A stretch of 64,000 bases of DNA from Xiphophorus maculatus (Eukaryota; Chordata; Actinopteri; Cyprinodontiformes; Poeciliidae), in assembly GCF_002775205.1 (NCBI RefSeq), contig NC_036450.1:18743479-18807478 (forward strand), written 5' to 3'. Shown one piece after another: positions 45,401-60,600 of this stretch; within the stretch, counting starts at the first letter, position 1; every line of letters begins with the position of its first letter. Under the pieces are notes generated by a model that did no database searches, was not told the DNA's origin, and saw only the letters and a program-made list of their open reading frames with translations. A program made the translations under genes and the position numbers.

Positions 45401-46586
45401 AAAGTCAAGGGGAGGGGGTGGGGAGGGGGCACAGACGGAGAGAAGTGCGTGAGCATCGGCTCTGAATTCATGGATCTCTCTTGGAAGGAGTCAGGATGCA
45501 TGAATCCAAACTGAGTTTCATCAGACTGGGCCCAGCAGGGTGTCAGAGAGGGGTGGGGGGTTAGCTCATCCTGCGGCACATGTATGTTTGCATTGAAGGA
45601 AGCATATATGTGCTCTCTCTGCAAAAAGAAAAGTATTTAGATGTCCTGCTCTTGAACTGAGAAATGGGTGTTCCTCGTGAGTTTTTGCAAATGGCATAGA
45701 GATCTAACATCCCAGCTTCTCTGCATCTGCTCATCTCACGCTGATTCTTTCCAAAAGCATGAATCCTCCTGAGAGTTAGGGAAAGATGGCTCGTTGAATG
45801 GGCTTTAAAAGAAAAAAAAATAAAAGGGGCGTGAAAGAGGACTCATCACAGTATCTTGCAGAGCTGCAACAGACCCAGCTCTGCAGTGGCTGTGTGTGGA
45901 CCAATGAGAAATACACATCATCTGTAACATGGTGCTATCTGCAGCCATCGTAGTAGCTTTCATTTTACGCTGTCAGAATCAGATGCCTCTAAAAGATGTA
46001 GGCTACGACCAGTCAAGAAGGCTGAAACAGAAAAACAAAAGCTTTTGAAAAAAAACAAAAAACAAAATAAAAAATAAAGGGAAAACATTACCATATACAG
46101 CTGAAGCGCTGTTTATGGTATGATTCATGATGCTTAATATTCAAAAGACACCAAAAAATAAATTCTATGCTGCTGGGGGAAAAAAAGATGGATGGTTAGT
46201 TGCTATTGTTCTATTAGGCCATCTAATGCTTGTTTACCCCTGCTTCTCAATGTGTAGTTCAATTCAAAACACTTGCATTTAGAATGAGTATTTTTTTTTA
46301 ATTTAATTATTTTATCATGCATATTATGTCTATCATTACTAAACTATTCACTAGTATGAAAATGACTATGAAGGCATGCTTTTTTTTTTAGAGCTGATTA
46401 TTTTACCTTTGCATTACAAGCGAGATTCTAATTGGAGGAGGAGATCAATACTTACCTCTTGATGTAGTTTTTCCCATAAAGAATCTGTTGTAAAAGCGTG
46501 ACGAGTCCAAATGCGCAAATAAATATGAAACACAGGGATCTACTGCCGAGTATATCTTTGCCCGACGACGGGTCGGTGTATGCCAT
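34056..46586 (-). CDS. st8sia5: Alpha-2,8-sialyltransferase 8E (ST8Sia V)
   Basis: This Golgi type II enzyme adds alpha-2,8-linked sialic acid to gangliosides. Exons: 46456-46586 (from the ATG at 46586), 38038-38130, 36606-36692, 35951-36095, 35681-35793, 35097-35189 and 34056-34518. They total 1,125 nt, 374 aa plus stop, close to human (376 aa). Exon 1 gives a short cytosolic tail and the membrane anchor [15 protein letters not shown]. Sialylmotif L ([16 protein letters not shown] to the NPS in exon 6), motif S ([19 protein letters not shown]), motif III (HYYD) and the VS His/Glu (HAMPHE) are all present, so an active enzyme is expected. A second in-frame ATG five codons upstream (46601) could also start translation. 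The intron after exon 1 is 8.3 kb and contains a cassette exon. In human, ST8SIA5 also sits beside LOXHD1. Confidence 0.95.
34666..34822. mobile_element. Fish MITE copy B in st8sia5 intron
   Basis: GTCAGTGTCCTGCAACTTTT and AAAGCTGCAGGACTG, with TTCAAGCGTGTAGGAC between, match copy A at 31860 in order but are more diverged. Confidence 0.6.
37122..37258. mobile_element. Fish MITE copy C, truncated, in st8sia5 intron
   Basis: GTCTGGTCCTCGAGAACTA, ACACCAGAATCAAATGAATG and CTCGTTACAAGACC match the left part and centre of copy A. The right arm is missing. Confidence 0.6.
38131..41972. other. st8sia5 intron, noncoding part
   Basis: No further exon was found. The stretch contains a G10 run (38677-38686) and a long TA tract (about 39411-39472). 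A strand-biased purine-rich segment (about 41100-41440) produces long but unconvincing ORFs in both directions. Confidence 0.5.
39411..39472. repeat. (TA)n microsatellite
   Basis: About 30 TA units with one TTTA interruption. Confidence 0.92.
41973..42065 (-). CDS. st8sia5: Alternative cassette exon of st8sia5
   Basis: The acceptor CAGTTTAG and donor AAAAG|gtacct bound a 93-nt frame-keeping exon. It fits the phase of exons 1 and 2 exactly (AG|C ... AG|G) and encodes 31 residues beginning [20 protein letters not shown]. Its NWT is an N-glycosylation sequon in the stem region. Inclusion would give a 405-aa protein. Long and short stem isoforms are known for mammalian ST8Sia V. A nearer AG (before TTTAG) would shift to a frame with a stop, which supports the acceptor chosen. 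Confidence 0.82.
42142..42203. repeat. (CA)n microsatellite in st8sia5 intron 1
   Basis: A degenerate CA/CCCACG tract ends in a pure (AC) run, about 80 bp upstream (transcript sense) of the cassette-exon acceptor at 42066. Because the gene is on the minus strand it is transcribed as GT-rich RNA. Confidence 0.85.
42204..46455. other. st8sia5 intron 1, 5' part
   Basis: Unique-looking AT-rich sequence without exons that I can support. ORFs near 44922-45624 on both strands overlap each other and have no splice or family support. Confidence 0.5.
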
Positions 46587-46601
46587 CCTTCGGCGCAGCA
46601 T

Positions 46602-49439
46602 CCAGAGCTGACTGTGACACCCGGGTAGGTGTCTCTCTGCGCCGCATCCAGAACCAGGATCACAGGTGCCTCAATACCCGCTGAGCTGAGCTGGACATTG
46701 TCCGCCACCTTTCTACGCCGTTTGTCCGCTCTCAATCCAGGGCATCATTGTTGATGGATGGAAAGCATCATCTAATTCACTAACAGATCTGATCTTTTCT
46801 GCAACACATCCAATTCCCCCTCTCCCCCCCCAAAAAATAAAAAATAAAATGAAAAATCTGTGGTTTCGCTCGTTACGCAAAGGTGGTCAGATGAAGAATC
46901 ATCAAAGGGTTCTGAAGATGCGCCTGATTCTTGATCTCAACGAGGTGCAGTCGCTCGGTCCGATGCAGGCATTGCAGGTTGTGGAAAATAGCGAAGAATC
47001 CCCTCGAAGGGTTAAATTAGGAGGGATACGCAAAATACGATGTGAGGCTTCATCCTCCTGTTGGCTAACACTAATCTGCTGACATAATATTGACAGGATA
47101 AATTCACATCCCTTTGTGCCTCATCTCAAATCTGTGCAAGGAGACGTGACTGCAATGAAAAAAGGAGGATGCGCCTTTTCTCAGCCAGGCTGACGGGAGC
47201 GCGCCGCGCTCCTCTCACATGGTCCTTACTCAGCCAAAGCCCAAGGTCACGGACTGCTTTTCAAGGATGCACCGGGGCAATCACAACATCTCCTACTATC
47301 CAGGTCACACAAGGGCGCAGGGAATTGTGGAGAGGCTGCTCCCAAACTGTCTTGGTACGATGTGAGCTTGATTGCAAGCTAAAAGGGCACCAGGGATGTT
47401 GCTAAATATAAAGTTTTTACAACCTCCTTTCTCCATCTTCAATGGCTCACTGCCCAGGACGCCATTGTGACAGGGGGCAGCATAAAAACAATTTATGCTG
47501 CCCCAATTACACGCCATGCAACACTCCTGTGGACTGAATGGTGTCAGGTCAGCTGCTTAGAATCTGAACAATGTGGTGTAGGACAATATTCAGTGTAGAA
47601 TATTGAACTAAACGGTACTACACTGAACCAATATTCTTTAAAAGACTGGGGATGTACATCAAACCTTCATTCTGCTTTTGAAATCACAATCAGGAGCATT
47701 TTCTACAGACATTAATCCTAACAATGTAAATTAAAGAAGAAAATAGTGACGGCATTAAATGCTAAACTCTTTAATTAGTCTAAAAGTATGCAGTACGTTC
47801 ACTTTTGCGACTGCTTAACATCCTGATATGTTTGTCAAATTTACATCATCTGTAAATCATTTTGAGTTGTCTTTTTCCTGTTTTGTAGAATTGCTCTTTA
47901 AGTAAAGCCTGATAAATTGATTCACCGACTGGCTCAATGTTTTTAGATTTGTGTGATAACACCTCATTGTCCTTTGGATTTTATTTATATTTTACTATTT
48001 TACAAGATGCGACCTCGGAAGGAAAATACATAAAAAAAATTTAGTTACTGAAAGGCATGTCTTTCAAGCTGTGCCCCAGCATATTCAAAGTTGTCTTAAA
48101 ACTGGTGCAATGTCCTTAACTGTTCACAAAATACATTTGTAAACTTGGATTAAGATATTAAAAGATGATAATTAATTTTCATATATGCTAAAAAGAAGCG
48201 AGCCATTCTCTTTGTGAAGCCATCTACAGTCCAAGACTTGAACCTTCGAGTACATCTGTAATTTGTTTTATTTACAATGACTTCTGGCCACTTATGACAA
48301 CATTTTGTTCACAATTTACAAGATATGATTTACACCACTCGATCTGCTATAATCGATCTCGATATAACAATCGATCTTAAGTTAAGATTAGATGTAAGTT
48401 TAGATCTGATGCTTCTAGAGCAACATCTGTCATCTCAAACAATAAAGCTGATTTAGACTGTACCGACTGGCTTCTGTTTTCTTATTTTAGCTTTTAACAG
48501 ATCATATCCACTGCTCCCTACCACTGCATGTTCTCCTACAACATGTGATTACCAGCCCCCTCCACACACACACATCATGAAACAAACACACAAATATCAC
48601 AAAATAAATGGAAATAAACATTTAAAGTACAACCAACAATATGATAGGAACAGGTTTTTTTTTTTTTAAGCATAAATAAAACATACTACATTGTTGCTAT
48701 ATTTGGCCTTAGTATTGAGGGCCAAAGGCTTGCTCATGTTTTTATTTTGAGCATAAAGTATGTTAAACATTCATATACACAAGATTTTTTCAAATATGCA
48801 ACAATAGTATACGTCCAGGCTATGTTTATTCTTCAGGCAAATGACAAAAATCTGATTTTATTTTATTTTATTTTTGTGGGGTTTAGTTACACAGATCTGA
48901 GTGTTCACATTTATTTTAAATGTGATCTTGCACATAGCTAATTTGAGCCACTTAGAAACATATTTCACTGACTCAAATTTTCAAAAATGCATTTTATGTA
49001 TATTTGTTTCTATATTTACCTTTACTGTTACTGTTAACATGAAATAATGTCATCTAAGTTACTTGATTTTAAGACATTTATTTAATAAAAGAAGTTGCTG
49101 CGACCTCTATGTAGTGTGGTTTGTTAGGATTTTATTTATTTATTTTTAACAAAACTTTATTGTAGATACAACCAAACAGGATTTGATATAGCTTTTTCTG
49201 TGGTGTAACATGTGAATTAGCCAGTTTTCTGTATTTATTGGTACGTGTTTTATAGCACACATATGGATTATGCAAAAGAAAATACATACATGTAAATCTT
49301 CATGGGCTCCTGCAAAAGACTTTATAACATATAAACAACGTTGCTGTTTAATTAAAACACAATTTTTGATTACTTATGGAGGATTTTTTTTCTCCCTCCA
49401 AGAAGCAAGACGGATTCATTTCTCTGCTACACCCGGACG
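46602..49439. other. Intergenic region between st8sia5 and rpl37 (divergent 5' ends)
   Basis: This holds the st8sia5 5' UTR and promoter (a moderately GC-rich block at about 46500-47300) and then about 2 kb of AT-rich DNA. No gene was recognised. Human ST8SIA5 and RPL37 are on different chromosomes, so the region spans a synteny boundary relative to human. Confidence 0.5.
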
Positions 49440-49509
49440 TAGCACGGATGTGATTTGACGCCGTACCGGCTCCTCTTCCGGTCTCTTTTCCCACAGCCAC
49501 TGGGCGAAA

Positions 49510-49512
<3 letters not shown>
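49440..49512 (+). promoter_or_regulatory. rpl37: rpl37 core promoter, 5' UTR and TOP-like tract
   Basis: A short pyrimidine-rich tract CTCCTCTTCCGGTCTCTTTT just before the ATG (49510-49512) fits a 5' TOP start, which places ribosomal-protein mRNAs under growth-dependent translation. It includes the ETS-type core TTCCGG. The exact start site is not determined. Confidence 0.6.
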
Positions 49513-52293
<2,781 letters not shown>

Positions 52294-52311
52294 ATGAATC
52301 ATTTTTGGTTT

Positions 52312-52317
52312 AATAAA
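52312..52317 (+). terminator. rpl37: rpl37 poly(A) signal
   Basis: AATAAA 19 bp after the TAA, giving the very short 3' UTR usual for ribosomal protein mRNAs. Confidence 0.9.
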
Positions 52318-52329
52318 TGTGATGATAAA

Positions 52330-54440
52330 TTGGAGTTTCAGTGTTGTGTCTTTTTTCAATTTTGTCTGGGGTCAGATGGGGAGGGGGTGAATCGGTTTGA
52401 GGCCAGAACTTTGTGGGTGGCCCAGTGGTATCTGGTTTTAAGATTCTGATTTAGACTAACTTTATTTGGATTTGTCTACAAAGTATTTCTCCAGGAGACT
52501 GCTAGTAGTTTTTAGAATACAAGAACTTGCTGTATCAGTGCTTCTCAGTAATTATTTCAAGGATTACATGTAGAGGGAACAGACACAGACTTTAAGTGTC
52601 CTAATCTTTAAATTCTTTGAGCATAGAGATAATTACCGTAGTCTGATTGCAAATATAAGACAACACCAATTTGTTTCAAAGTTGGAAATGGGATTAAACC
52701 CAAATGCATCCATACGGGATGAATCTGAGGTTTGATATTAGACTGCTGCATTTAGTATGTTTTCTTTTTTCACATTAAAGATAAATTATTGTCTTTAATA
52801 AAAGGTAAATTCAATTTTAAGGTCTGAATTCTTAAAAATGTGTTCCTTTATTTCACCTCCATGCAGAACACACCGTCATTGGCCCCATGTTTATATGGGC
52901 AACGTCTAATAGCTTATGAAATGTATCCCTTTTTTAAAATTGAAAATATAAGTGGTCTCAGTTAAAAATCTCAAATGTTTGTGCTAAAAGTACAATTAAA
53001 ATCTTGTCCAACACTTTAAAGTTGAGCAAAATAGCATTTATAATGATGCCTTTGTACTCCATATTTATTATAATTGTAAATGTACAATTATAGTAAAGCT
53101 CTAAATAAGATTTTAAATCTCATCTTGCAAAAATAAAGCATGTTAACAGTTTACTGATAACATCCTTTAAAGGTTTCTGTAGTTTAGTTTTTGACTTTGG
53201 ATCTCGAGTAAAGTCATCCATTTATGATTTGAGCTGTTTCCATTTGGTTGCTGGACACAGAATTTGTTTTGCACAACACTAACAGTTTATGCAGCCAGCA
53301 GCAGCTTTTGGGCAGAAATTGCTTCAACACACAGAGAAAACATCCCTGCTCTGCTGAGCTGAGGACGTTGAGTCTGCATTTTGCTCTTGCTTATCTGCCA
53401 GGGATGAATTTCCTTCAGGTTGAGGCAGCAGCCATGTTTATGTGATCTGGAAAGATACAGCTGGGAGATGATTTTTTTGGGGGGGGGTGGAGGCTATGAA
53501 ATAAGTAAATATTTATAAAGCACTAAACAATGCTGAAACTTCTCCGAAGATGACCGTCTGTTTACATGTGAGTCAAATGATTTAATTTTATGAGTAAGGC
53601 TGGAAAATGTCAGCGGAGGCAACCATATAAAGAAAAGCAACTTTCCTCCAAAGTGACCTAACTTTGGTAAAGAAAAAAACAGATGTGTTACTTGAAACGG
53701 GAAACCAACCGATTACACAAAGATGCCAAAGGTTTTCCAACAAATGTAAATATTTTATCTGTTGAGATCTGGCAAGCTGACCTCTAACCTCAGTCTGGTT
53801 TCAGTCACAGATAAGCCCAGCAGAATTTTCCAACATTCCTCTGCATACTGGTGCCTGGTTTCTCCGTTTTACACAACCAGGACACTCCTCCACCTCTGGC
53901 AAAGCAGTGCTTCTGGCCAGCCTCTAGTTTCAAGTTGTTCCCATTACTTAGACTACAATCTATTTTACTGTCTTTCTGGTAGATTGCTGCAATCATTGAA
54001 AATGCCAAACTTTAAGATATAAGTTAAAGGTAAAACGTAATGCTTTTGGTGTATACATGCACTTAGTTGATGTAAGGTTAGTGAATAATTGAGAAAATGT
54101 TTGTAAAAGTGCAATAAATGGGAATCTAAAAAAACCAAAAACTTTATTGCTTTATTGGGCAATAAATAATTTGCCAGGAAGAAAGATTTAGAACCATTAC
54201 ATTCCACCAGCAGGAGGCAATAAAGAGCGGTTCCCTGCGGCCACCGTTCAGTCTCCTTTTCCCATCTGATGGGAGGTGGTGGGACAGCAGTTCTCAGAAA
54301 TAGGAGGCAACCTGTTGGACAGCTCGTCCAGTTGCTCTCTCTCCGTCCTTCAGCTGCTGAATCTCCTTCCTCTGACTCTCAGCCTGTCTGCTGGATTATT
54401 GCACTTCTCCTGCTGTTCTTCACATTGGAATGACATCCTC
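52330..54440. other. Intergenic region between rpl37 and ptgs1
   Basis: AT-rich sequence with a poly-G run near 53482. No exon, RNA gene or complete transposon was recognised. The last 200 bp before 54460 (54240-54459) is more GC-rich and is likely the ptgs1 promoter and 5' UTR. Confidence 0.5.
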
Positions 54441-54459
54441 CTGAACTGAGGCTGCTGTA

Positions 54460-54601
54460 ATGAGAGGTAAGCGTATGCAGCTGCAGCCCCTGTTTGTGCC
54501 CCTCTTGTATCAGCATGTACTAGGATCTCAAACTATGGTCAGTGTAGTTATTACCTCTATGGTCGCCATGTGTTGAGTTGTTAAAACTGATTTAATCCTT
54601 T

Positions 54602-54659
<58 letters not shown>

Positions 54660-57600
54660 AAGCCTCTATCCTTGGATCAGTTTGTGCTCTCCTCTTGCTC
54701 CTGCGGGAGCCCGGATGCCGGGGAGATGAGGTTACAACCAGCACAGGTGGGTAGGAGGTTAGTGGGTTAGAACCCGCGACATTAGTCTCAGAGGAACTGG
54801 GCAAAGAGGCAGAAAAACACACGTGGAGTTTAAAGCGAAGCTCTTTAAGAGGGATCTTTGTGATCCCTCTTGGTTTTGTTAGTTCTTAATCTGAACATGA
54901 CAGATTAGGCTGGTGTGGGAGTATCAGACATTCCTGGAGCCAAGAAAACAAAGGCATGTCTTGGCAGGTAGAGTCCTGGTGTTTTAACAACTGGATGCAA
55001 TTGCCTGCGCAAGTTTGACACAATTGTCTTATTGAGCTTTTAAGTAAGATGCAAACCAAAAGGGGGAAAGTTCTGATGTTATAATTATCGTCGCCGAATA
55101 ATATCTGTTCAAAAATCAACTTAGTGGATAATTCTGAAATTAAAGGAAGCATGATCCTGGTGCTATTTCAAAAATATCATATGCAAAGATTGTAACTGAG
55201 AAAATGTTGGTTTTGTGGATAGTTTCATTTTCTTTTAAAAGTTGAAATCAAAAAGCAAAACAAAAGGAAAATATTTTTCATCATCTACTTATTGTCATTT
55301 GTTTTGCCCTGACTTCATCTGATGTGATTCAGTCTGTAAGCAGAATCACTGCATTAGGAATTATGGAGTGTTTAAATGACAATTACTGCCAAGCAAGTCA
55401 ATCGCATGGGAAATTCTAACACCTATTCTCTTAAAATCTTCTAAATAAACAAATAAATCAATAAAATACCTCAGGCCAAATAGCCATAAATCTGAATTTC
55501 ATGCATCCAAGCAGAATGCAAGCACAATTTCAGCTTTTAGCAAACATTCGTAATTGGGGGGAATTCCAAGTATTTGTTCATCTTAGGCAGACTTTTCCAG
55601 TCCGTCTTGCACAGACACATCCCCCTCTCACTCTCTGCGTGCCATCTCGCTCTGAATCGTTTTACCTGTCACGCATTTCTCATCTTCTTCACTTCCTAAT
55701 CTGATTCCATCATCTGTCATGCGTTGTCTGATGCATTTCTTTCCAGATGAAATCACTGTTTTTGCCATTAAATGGAGCAACTCATCTCAGAAGACTCTGT
55801 TTGTGGTTCATTTCAGGTGAAACTGAACCGAGATTCGAACCTTTGTTGACCCGAGAAATCAGATAGTCTTCGCGTGAGTTTACATAGTTGTCAGGTGTGA
55901 TTCCTGGTTGTGATAAGGCTCAGAGAGAGGGGTGATGGAGGAGGTGTCTCTTTGCATGAACAGTGAACTCTATAAAACCACCTTCACAGAACAGATGTTC
56001 AGGTGTTTGGATATTTCATGGTTCACCACCCATCTCTTCCTGTGAGCATATCTACAGATTCATGCAGGGTGATGCAGTGCTTTAGGCAATGATTTATAAA
56101 AGTTTCTGTCATCCCACAACAAGCCTGTGTGAACCAGTTAATTTATGCCACAGAACCCGTCCTCTTTGTTTCTCGCCTTTCTTCTGTCCGCAGACAAACA
56201 ATGGGCTTTTCATGTGGGTTGTGTTATGCGCCGCCTGCTTCACTTGACTTGTAAAAAAGAAAGTTAATGATTATTCCTAAGTGTGTGTTATCTTCCGCTA
56301 CGATAAATCCTCCATCAATATGCAGCTTGTCTGAATCCACCGACTGGTAACAGTAGGAAGCTGTTAGGTAACGCAGTCTGGGTGCCGGCGCCACTGCAGC
56401 TAACTAATCAAGTCATTGTGTTGATATTGTTGGATTAGAAAGAAAACTAAAGGGGGGGAAAAATCAATTTTGTTTCATGTGTGGGAATGTTGTGTACTGT
56501 TCCAAGGCGGTTCTGCAAGGATGAGAGTGAGTGGGCAAATGTTTGGCGGCTGCTTAGATGTTGAGTTTGTGCTTCAGATAAACCAAGTAAAAAAAAAAAG
56601 AAAGAAAGAAACATTGAAACTTACGGTGGAATGAAGTGTTCATACCCCTTAAACTTTTTTTAATCGAATACAAAAAAGTACATGTATGCCACATGTTTCC
56701 CATTTTTATTTGCCAAAAAAAAAACAACTTGAAAAATGATAAATCATTTTCATTCAATTTTATGCATACTCTCTACCCCCAGAGGTTTGTGGGTGTAAAG
56801 TAATAAACGTAAGGCTGTCGTCTACCTGCAGACTGAGGGAACATTTTCAGCTATGAACCTCTGCACCTTTCTCACAATAAAACCTTTTTCTCATCGTCTA
56901 AATGGTAGAACTTTGGTTTAGAGGTCTATAAATTACAACTGATTTGAATTAATGTACATGAAACACAGTCATGATTAATTTGGAAAGTTTACTGTTTGGC
57001 TCAAATAAACCACAGGAGAATAAGTCACATAGTTTTATAACATTGTTTAGCAGACGTGCTGTAGTCAGTTTGTCACAGTTTATCATTTTCTTCTCTGTTT
57101 GCCAGACATGATGTGTAAGAAATGGTCTACAAACCCCAAAACCAAATAAATATGCTGTTTTAGATCAAACTAACTTCTGATCGCTGAATCCAGTTTTCAT
57201 CTTGTATACTATTTTGCTGCCACTCCTTTCATATTGCCTATTCATTAGAAATTAATGAAGTTTTCCCTTGAAATAGTCTTGGCTTTAAAGGAAGGCGTCC
57301 ATGTTTGCTCAAAGGAGAGTACTGTTGTATTCACTATGTTAAAGAAGCCATCCAACTCCTGTTAAATACCTATTTTGACCGTAGCTTTGGCTAATTTTAC
57401 GCACAGTTATTGTTCTGTTTTCTTTCACAGTCGAGATTGTCTTACTGGTTTACGAACAAAAATGGAATTTAATTAAACTAGGAACAAAAGGAAAGTCAGA
57501 GTGCGATCCTGTTGAGGGTTGAGATAAAATGCTAATCCCTGAAGCTCACAAGACTTCACATCTGTCTCCGAAACATATCTGTTGTGTGTGAAGTTGGAAG

Positions 57601-60600
57601 AGTTATCGCAGGCTTGACCCGAACAGATGGTGCTGTAGGAAGTAAGTTAGTGTCAAGTAATGAGAACTGCTTTCTGTTCCCCACCCTTTGGCTTTATGTG
57701 ATGGTTCAAAAACGTTTGTGTGTTTATCATGTTGCCTGATTTTTGTGACGAAAAAAATTGACCATGATGAATCTTTTCAAAAATCATTCCCACCTTTAAT
57801 GTGGCAAGTATGCTGCAACCTCAGCATTTTGTGTTATTTGGTTTGGAGTATCAGCATTCCACAGCTTGACTTGGCAAGATTAGGCTTCCCACTTTTTTTT
57901 TTTTCCAGGCTTGATTTCTCTTTACCACTGCCCTCTTCAGGTGATGCTACAGATTTTCCAGCGATTGGCGTTCATAGACTTGCATTTCCTTTAATTCTGG
58001 TGTAACCGCTTTTTGTGTGTTGTTCTTTTAACTTGCTTATCACGTCCACTTCACTAAACATGATAAAAAGTCTAGTTAGTGAAGAAAAGCGATCCCAGAG
58101 CATGATGGTACCGCCACCTTCTTTACCATGGATTTAGTTTGTTTTTTTATTTTTTTTATTTTTTTTGATGATGTGGTGTGTTGTTAAGTAGGTTATTTAT
58201 ATAACGTGAGCAAATACAAAATGTAGTTTTCAAAAGATGATCTTGTCTGTTGAGGGAGTATAGCTGTTCTCTACAAACTAGACTTTACCTAAAGCTGCAA
58301 ATGAGCAAATATCAGGAAAATCCCACTAGAACAGCTGGACTTTATTTACACTTAATTAGATTCTGTAAAGTTGACGGCATGCGCGTAAGAATGAATCCTG
58401 GAATGGACTCAAAGGGTGGCCCAACAAAGTATTACTTGTGTAACCAGTTTACTGCAGCTTTTAACATTTTTTGTACACCTTTTCTTAGTTGTTTTTTTTT
58501 TGTTGTTCAATAATGCAGCGTCTGAGAATGGAAAGGTTTTTGAAATTATTTATTTTGGTTTATGGCGTTACAAAATCTTGGCCCTTTTGGCAGTGCAAGG
58601 GTTCCCTTAGAACCACTGAATGATCCACCTCCTTTTTTATGACCAGATGGCAGAGTTTTTAACTCAGGTTTTCCACCTGTTTTCCACAGTGAACCCATGC
58701 TGTTACCTCCCATGTCAGCACTGGAGCATCTGTGTGCGCCATGGCGAGGACAAGTATGAGTGTGACTGCACTCACACCGGATACTACGGAGAAAACTGCA
58801 CCGTCCGTGAGTCGACTCACCTTCAAAAGTCCTCCTCTCATTTCCTCCTTTGTTATTACACTTCTCAGGAATTCAAGACCCGTGTTTTCTCCAAAAAGAA
58901 ACTTACGGATCAAGATGGATTCTTGTTATATTGCAACAAAGCTCCCTGGCTTTGTCGCAATCGAAGCCTTCTTGTCTAGACCAAATATTTGGGGAAAATC
59001 TGGTGAAACTGCCAGCAGGAGAGCAGCTGGATCAGAAGTTAATCTGTTGATTTCTTCTGCAGAGGCTTCTACTCTGCTGGTCTGAACTGGTCTGCTTCTC
59101 ATTTCCACGAAACAGTCACCCTGCTGCGGTTTGCAATCAGACGTTATGCAAACTCTGAGACTGACAGATATTTAAAGAGCAATAATTACTTGTAATGGTA
59201 TTGGGGTGGGGGAACTGAGAGGGAAGAGGAAGGAAAAGGCCAGCAGAGTTAAACACGAGCTGAAGGAGAGGGACTGGGTGTGAACATCTGCATAGCTTTT
59301 TTTATGGTCTGACTTTTCGGATAACCTTCCCTTAATGTTTACGGGAATCCTGGCCCATTCTCCCTCAGAGAACTGGTGGAGTCATGTTTGCAGGAGTCAT
59401 TGGTTGCATATACCATTTTTACAGCGATATTTTCATAGAGTGTTCATCCTTTATGATGTGATTTCTTTTGTGAAGAGCATCACACACACACACACACACA
59501 CACAGTGGAGAACGGATGCTGTCACACCCCTTACTTTGTATTTGACAAGGGAGGGCTAGGAGCTTCCCTCTTTTTCCTCCAGATGTAGCGGCTGTCATTA
59601 TGGCCTAGCACGCAATACTCTCTGATGTCAAACAGGAAGACTTTAGTCTGACTTCAAAAAGGAAAAATTATGATTTACACTGCATTTTATACAGTGTATG
59701 TAAATATCTCGTTTCAGTATGTTACAAATCTCGGCACATGATCAAGGGTTTGGACCACAGCAGACATGCAGGAAATAAAGTTTTGAGGGGGGTTTTTTAT
59801 GTGACATTTTGTAAGAGTCTGACTTAAATCATTATTTCATCATTACTGGTAGAGTAGAGACAGACTCTACATTGGTGCTCCTTAATAAGGAGAGTACCTC
59901 AGCATCGGACACTCTGTGCCGCCCGATGCAGAATGCTAAAATAAAATATTTTGGTTTATTTGGTTCCCTGGGTTCCAAGTTGGCAGACAAGTTTAATTCT
60001 TGTAACAAAGTAATTTCCTTATGAAGCTCAGGATTCCTGTAAGTTACATTTTGGTGCTTAAGAGCCCTTGGGAAAACATGCCCAATGTTGATCTTGTGGT
60101 TTAAAGGCGTTTTATATTTTTTTTGACAGGAAAATCCTGGATTCAGGTTTTGTAGCTCAATAATGAAAATGAGCTACCATGTTGTTAAACCCAGTTTATG
60201 AACTCAGTGAATACAGAGATGTGGGTGGCCTCAGCTGTTAAGGCTTACAAAGGCCCCTGATGGGCTATGACATAACGATTCAGCTACGTAAAGTACATTT
60301 CCTCTCCACATTCCCAGTTGTTCTCATTTCCACTAAAAAAATATTAAAAGTGTGTTTTCTTCCTCTTTTTTCCCCCCCTTTTTGCTCCCTCACCATAGCT
60401 GAACTTTGGACCCGGGTGCGTCGGTTCCTCAGGCCCAGTCCAGATGTGGTGCACTACATTCTTACCCATTTCCAGTGGCTGTGGGACATCATCAACAACA
60501 CATTCTTACGGAACGTCCTCATGCGGCTGGTTCTGACGGGTCAGATGATCGTTGAGACAAATTCACTGGGGTCACGTAGCACAGTGTTTATTTATGCTAC

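Noticed and set aside
46445..46735. 96-codon minus-strand frame over st8sia5 exon 1
   Set aside because: The true exon 1 uses another frame from 46586 ([14 protein letters not shown]...), which matches ST8Sia V; the longer frame is a shadow.
58620..58979. 119-codon plus-strand frame including the EGF domain
   Set aside because: Only 58690-58806 is exon; the rest reads into flanking introns past a good donor at 58807.
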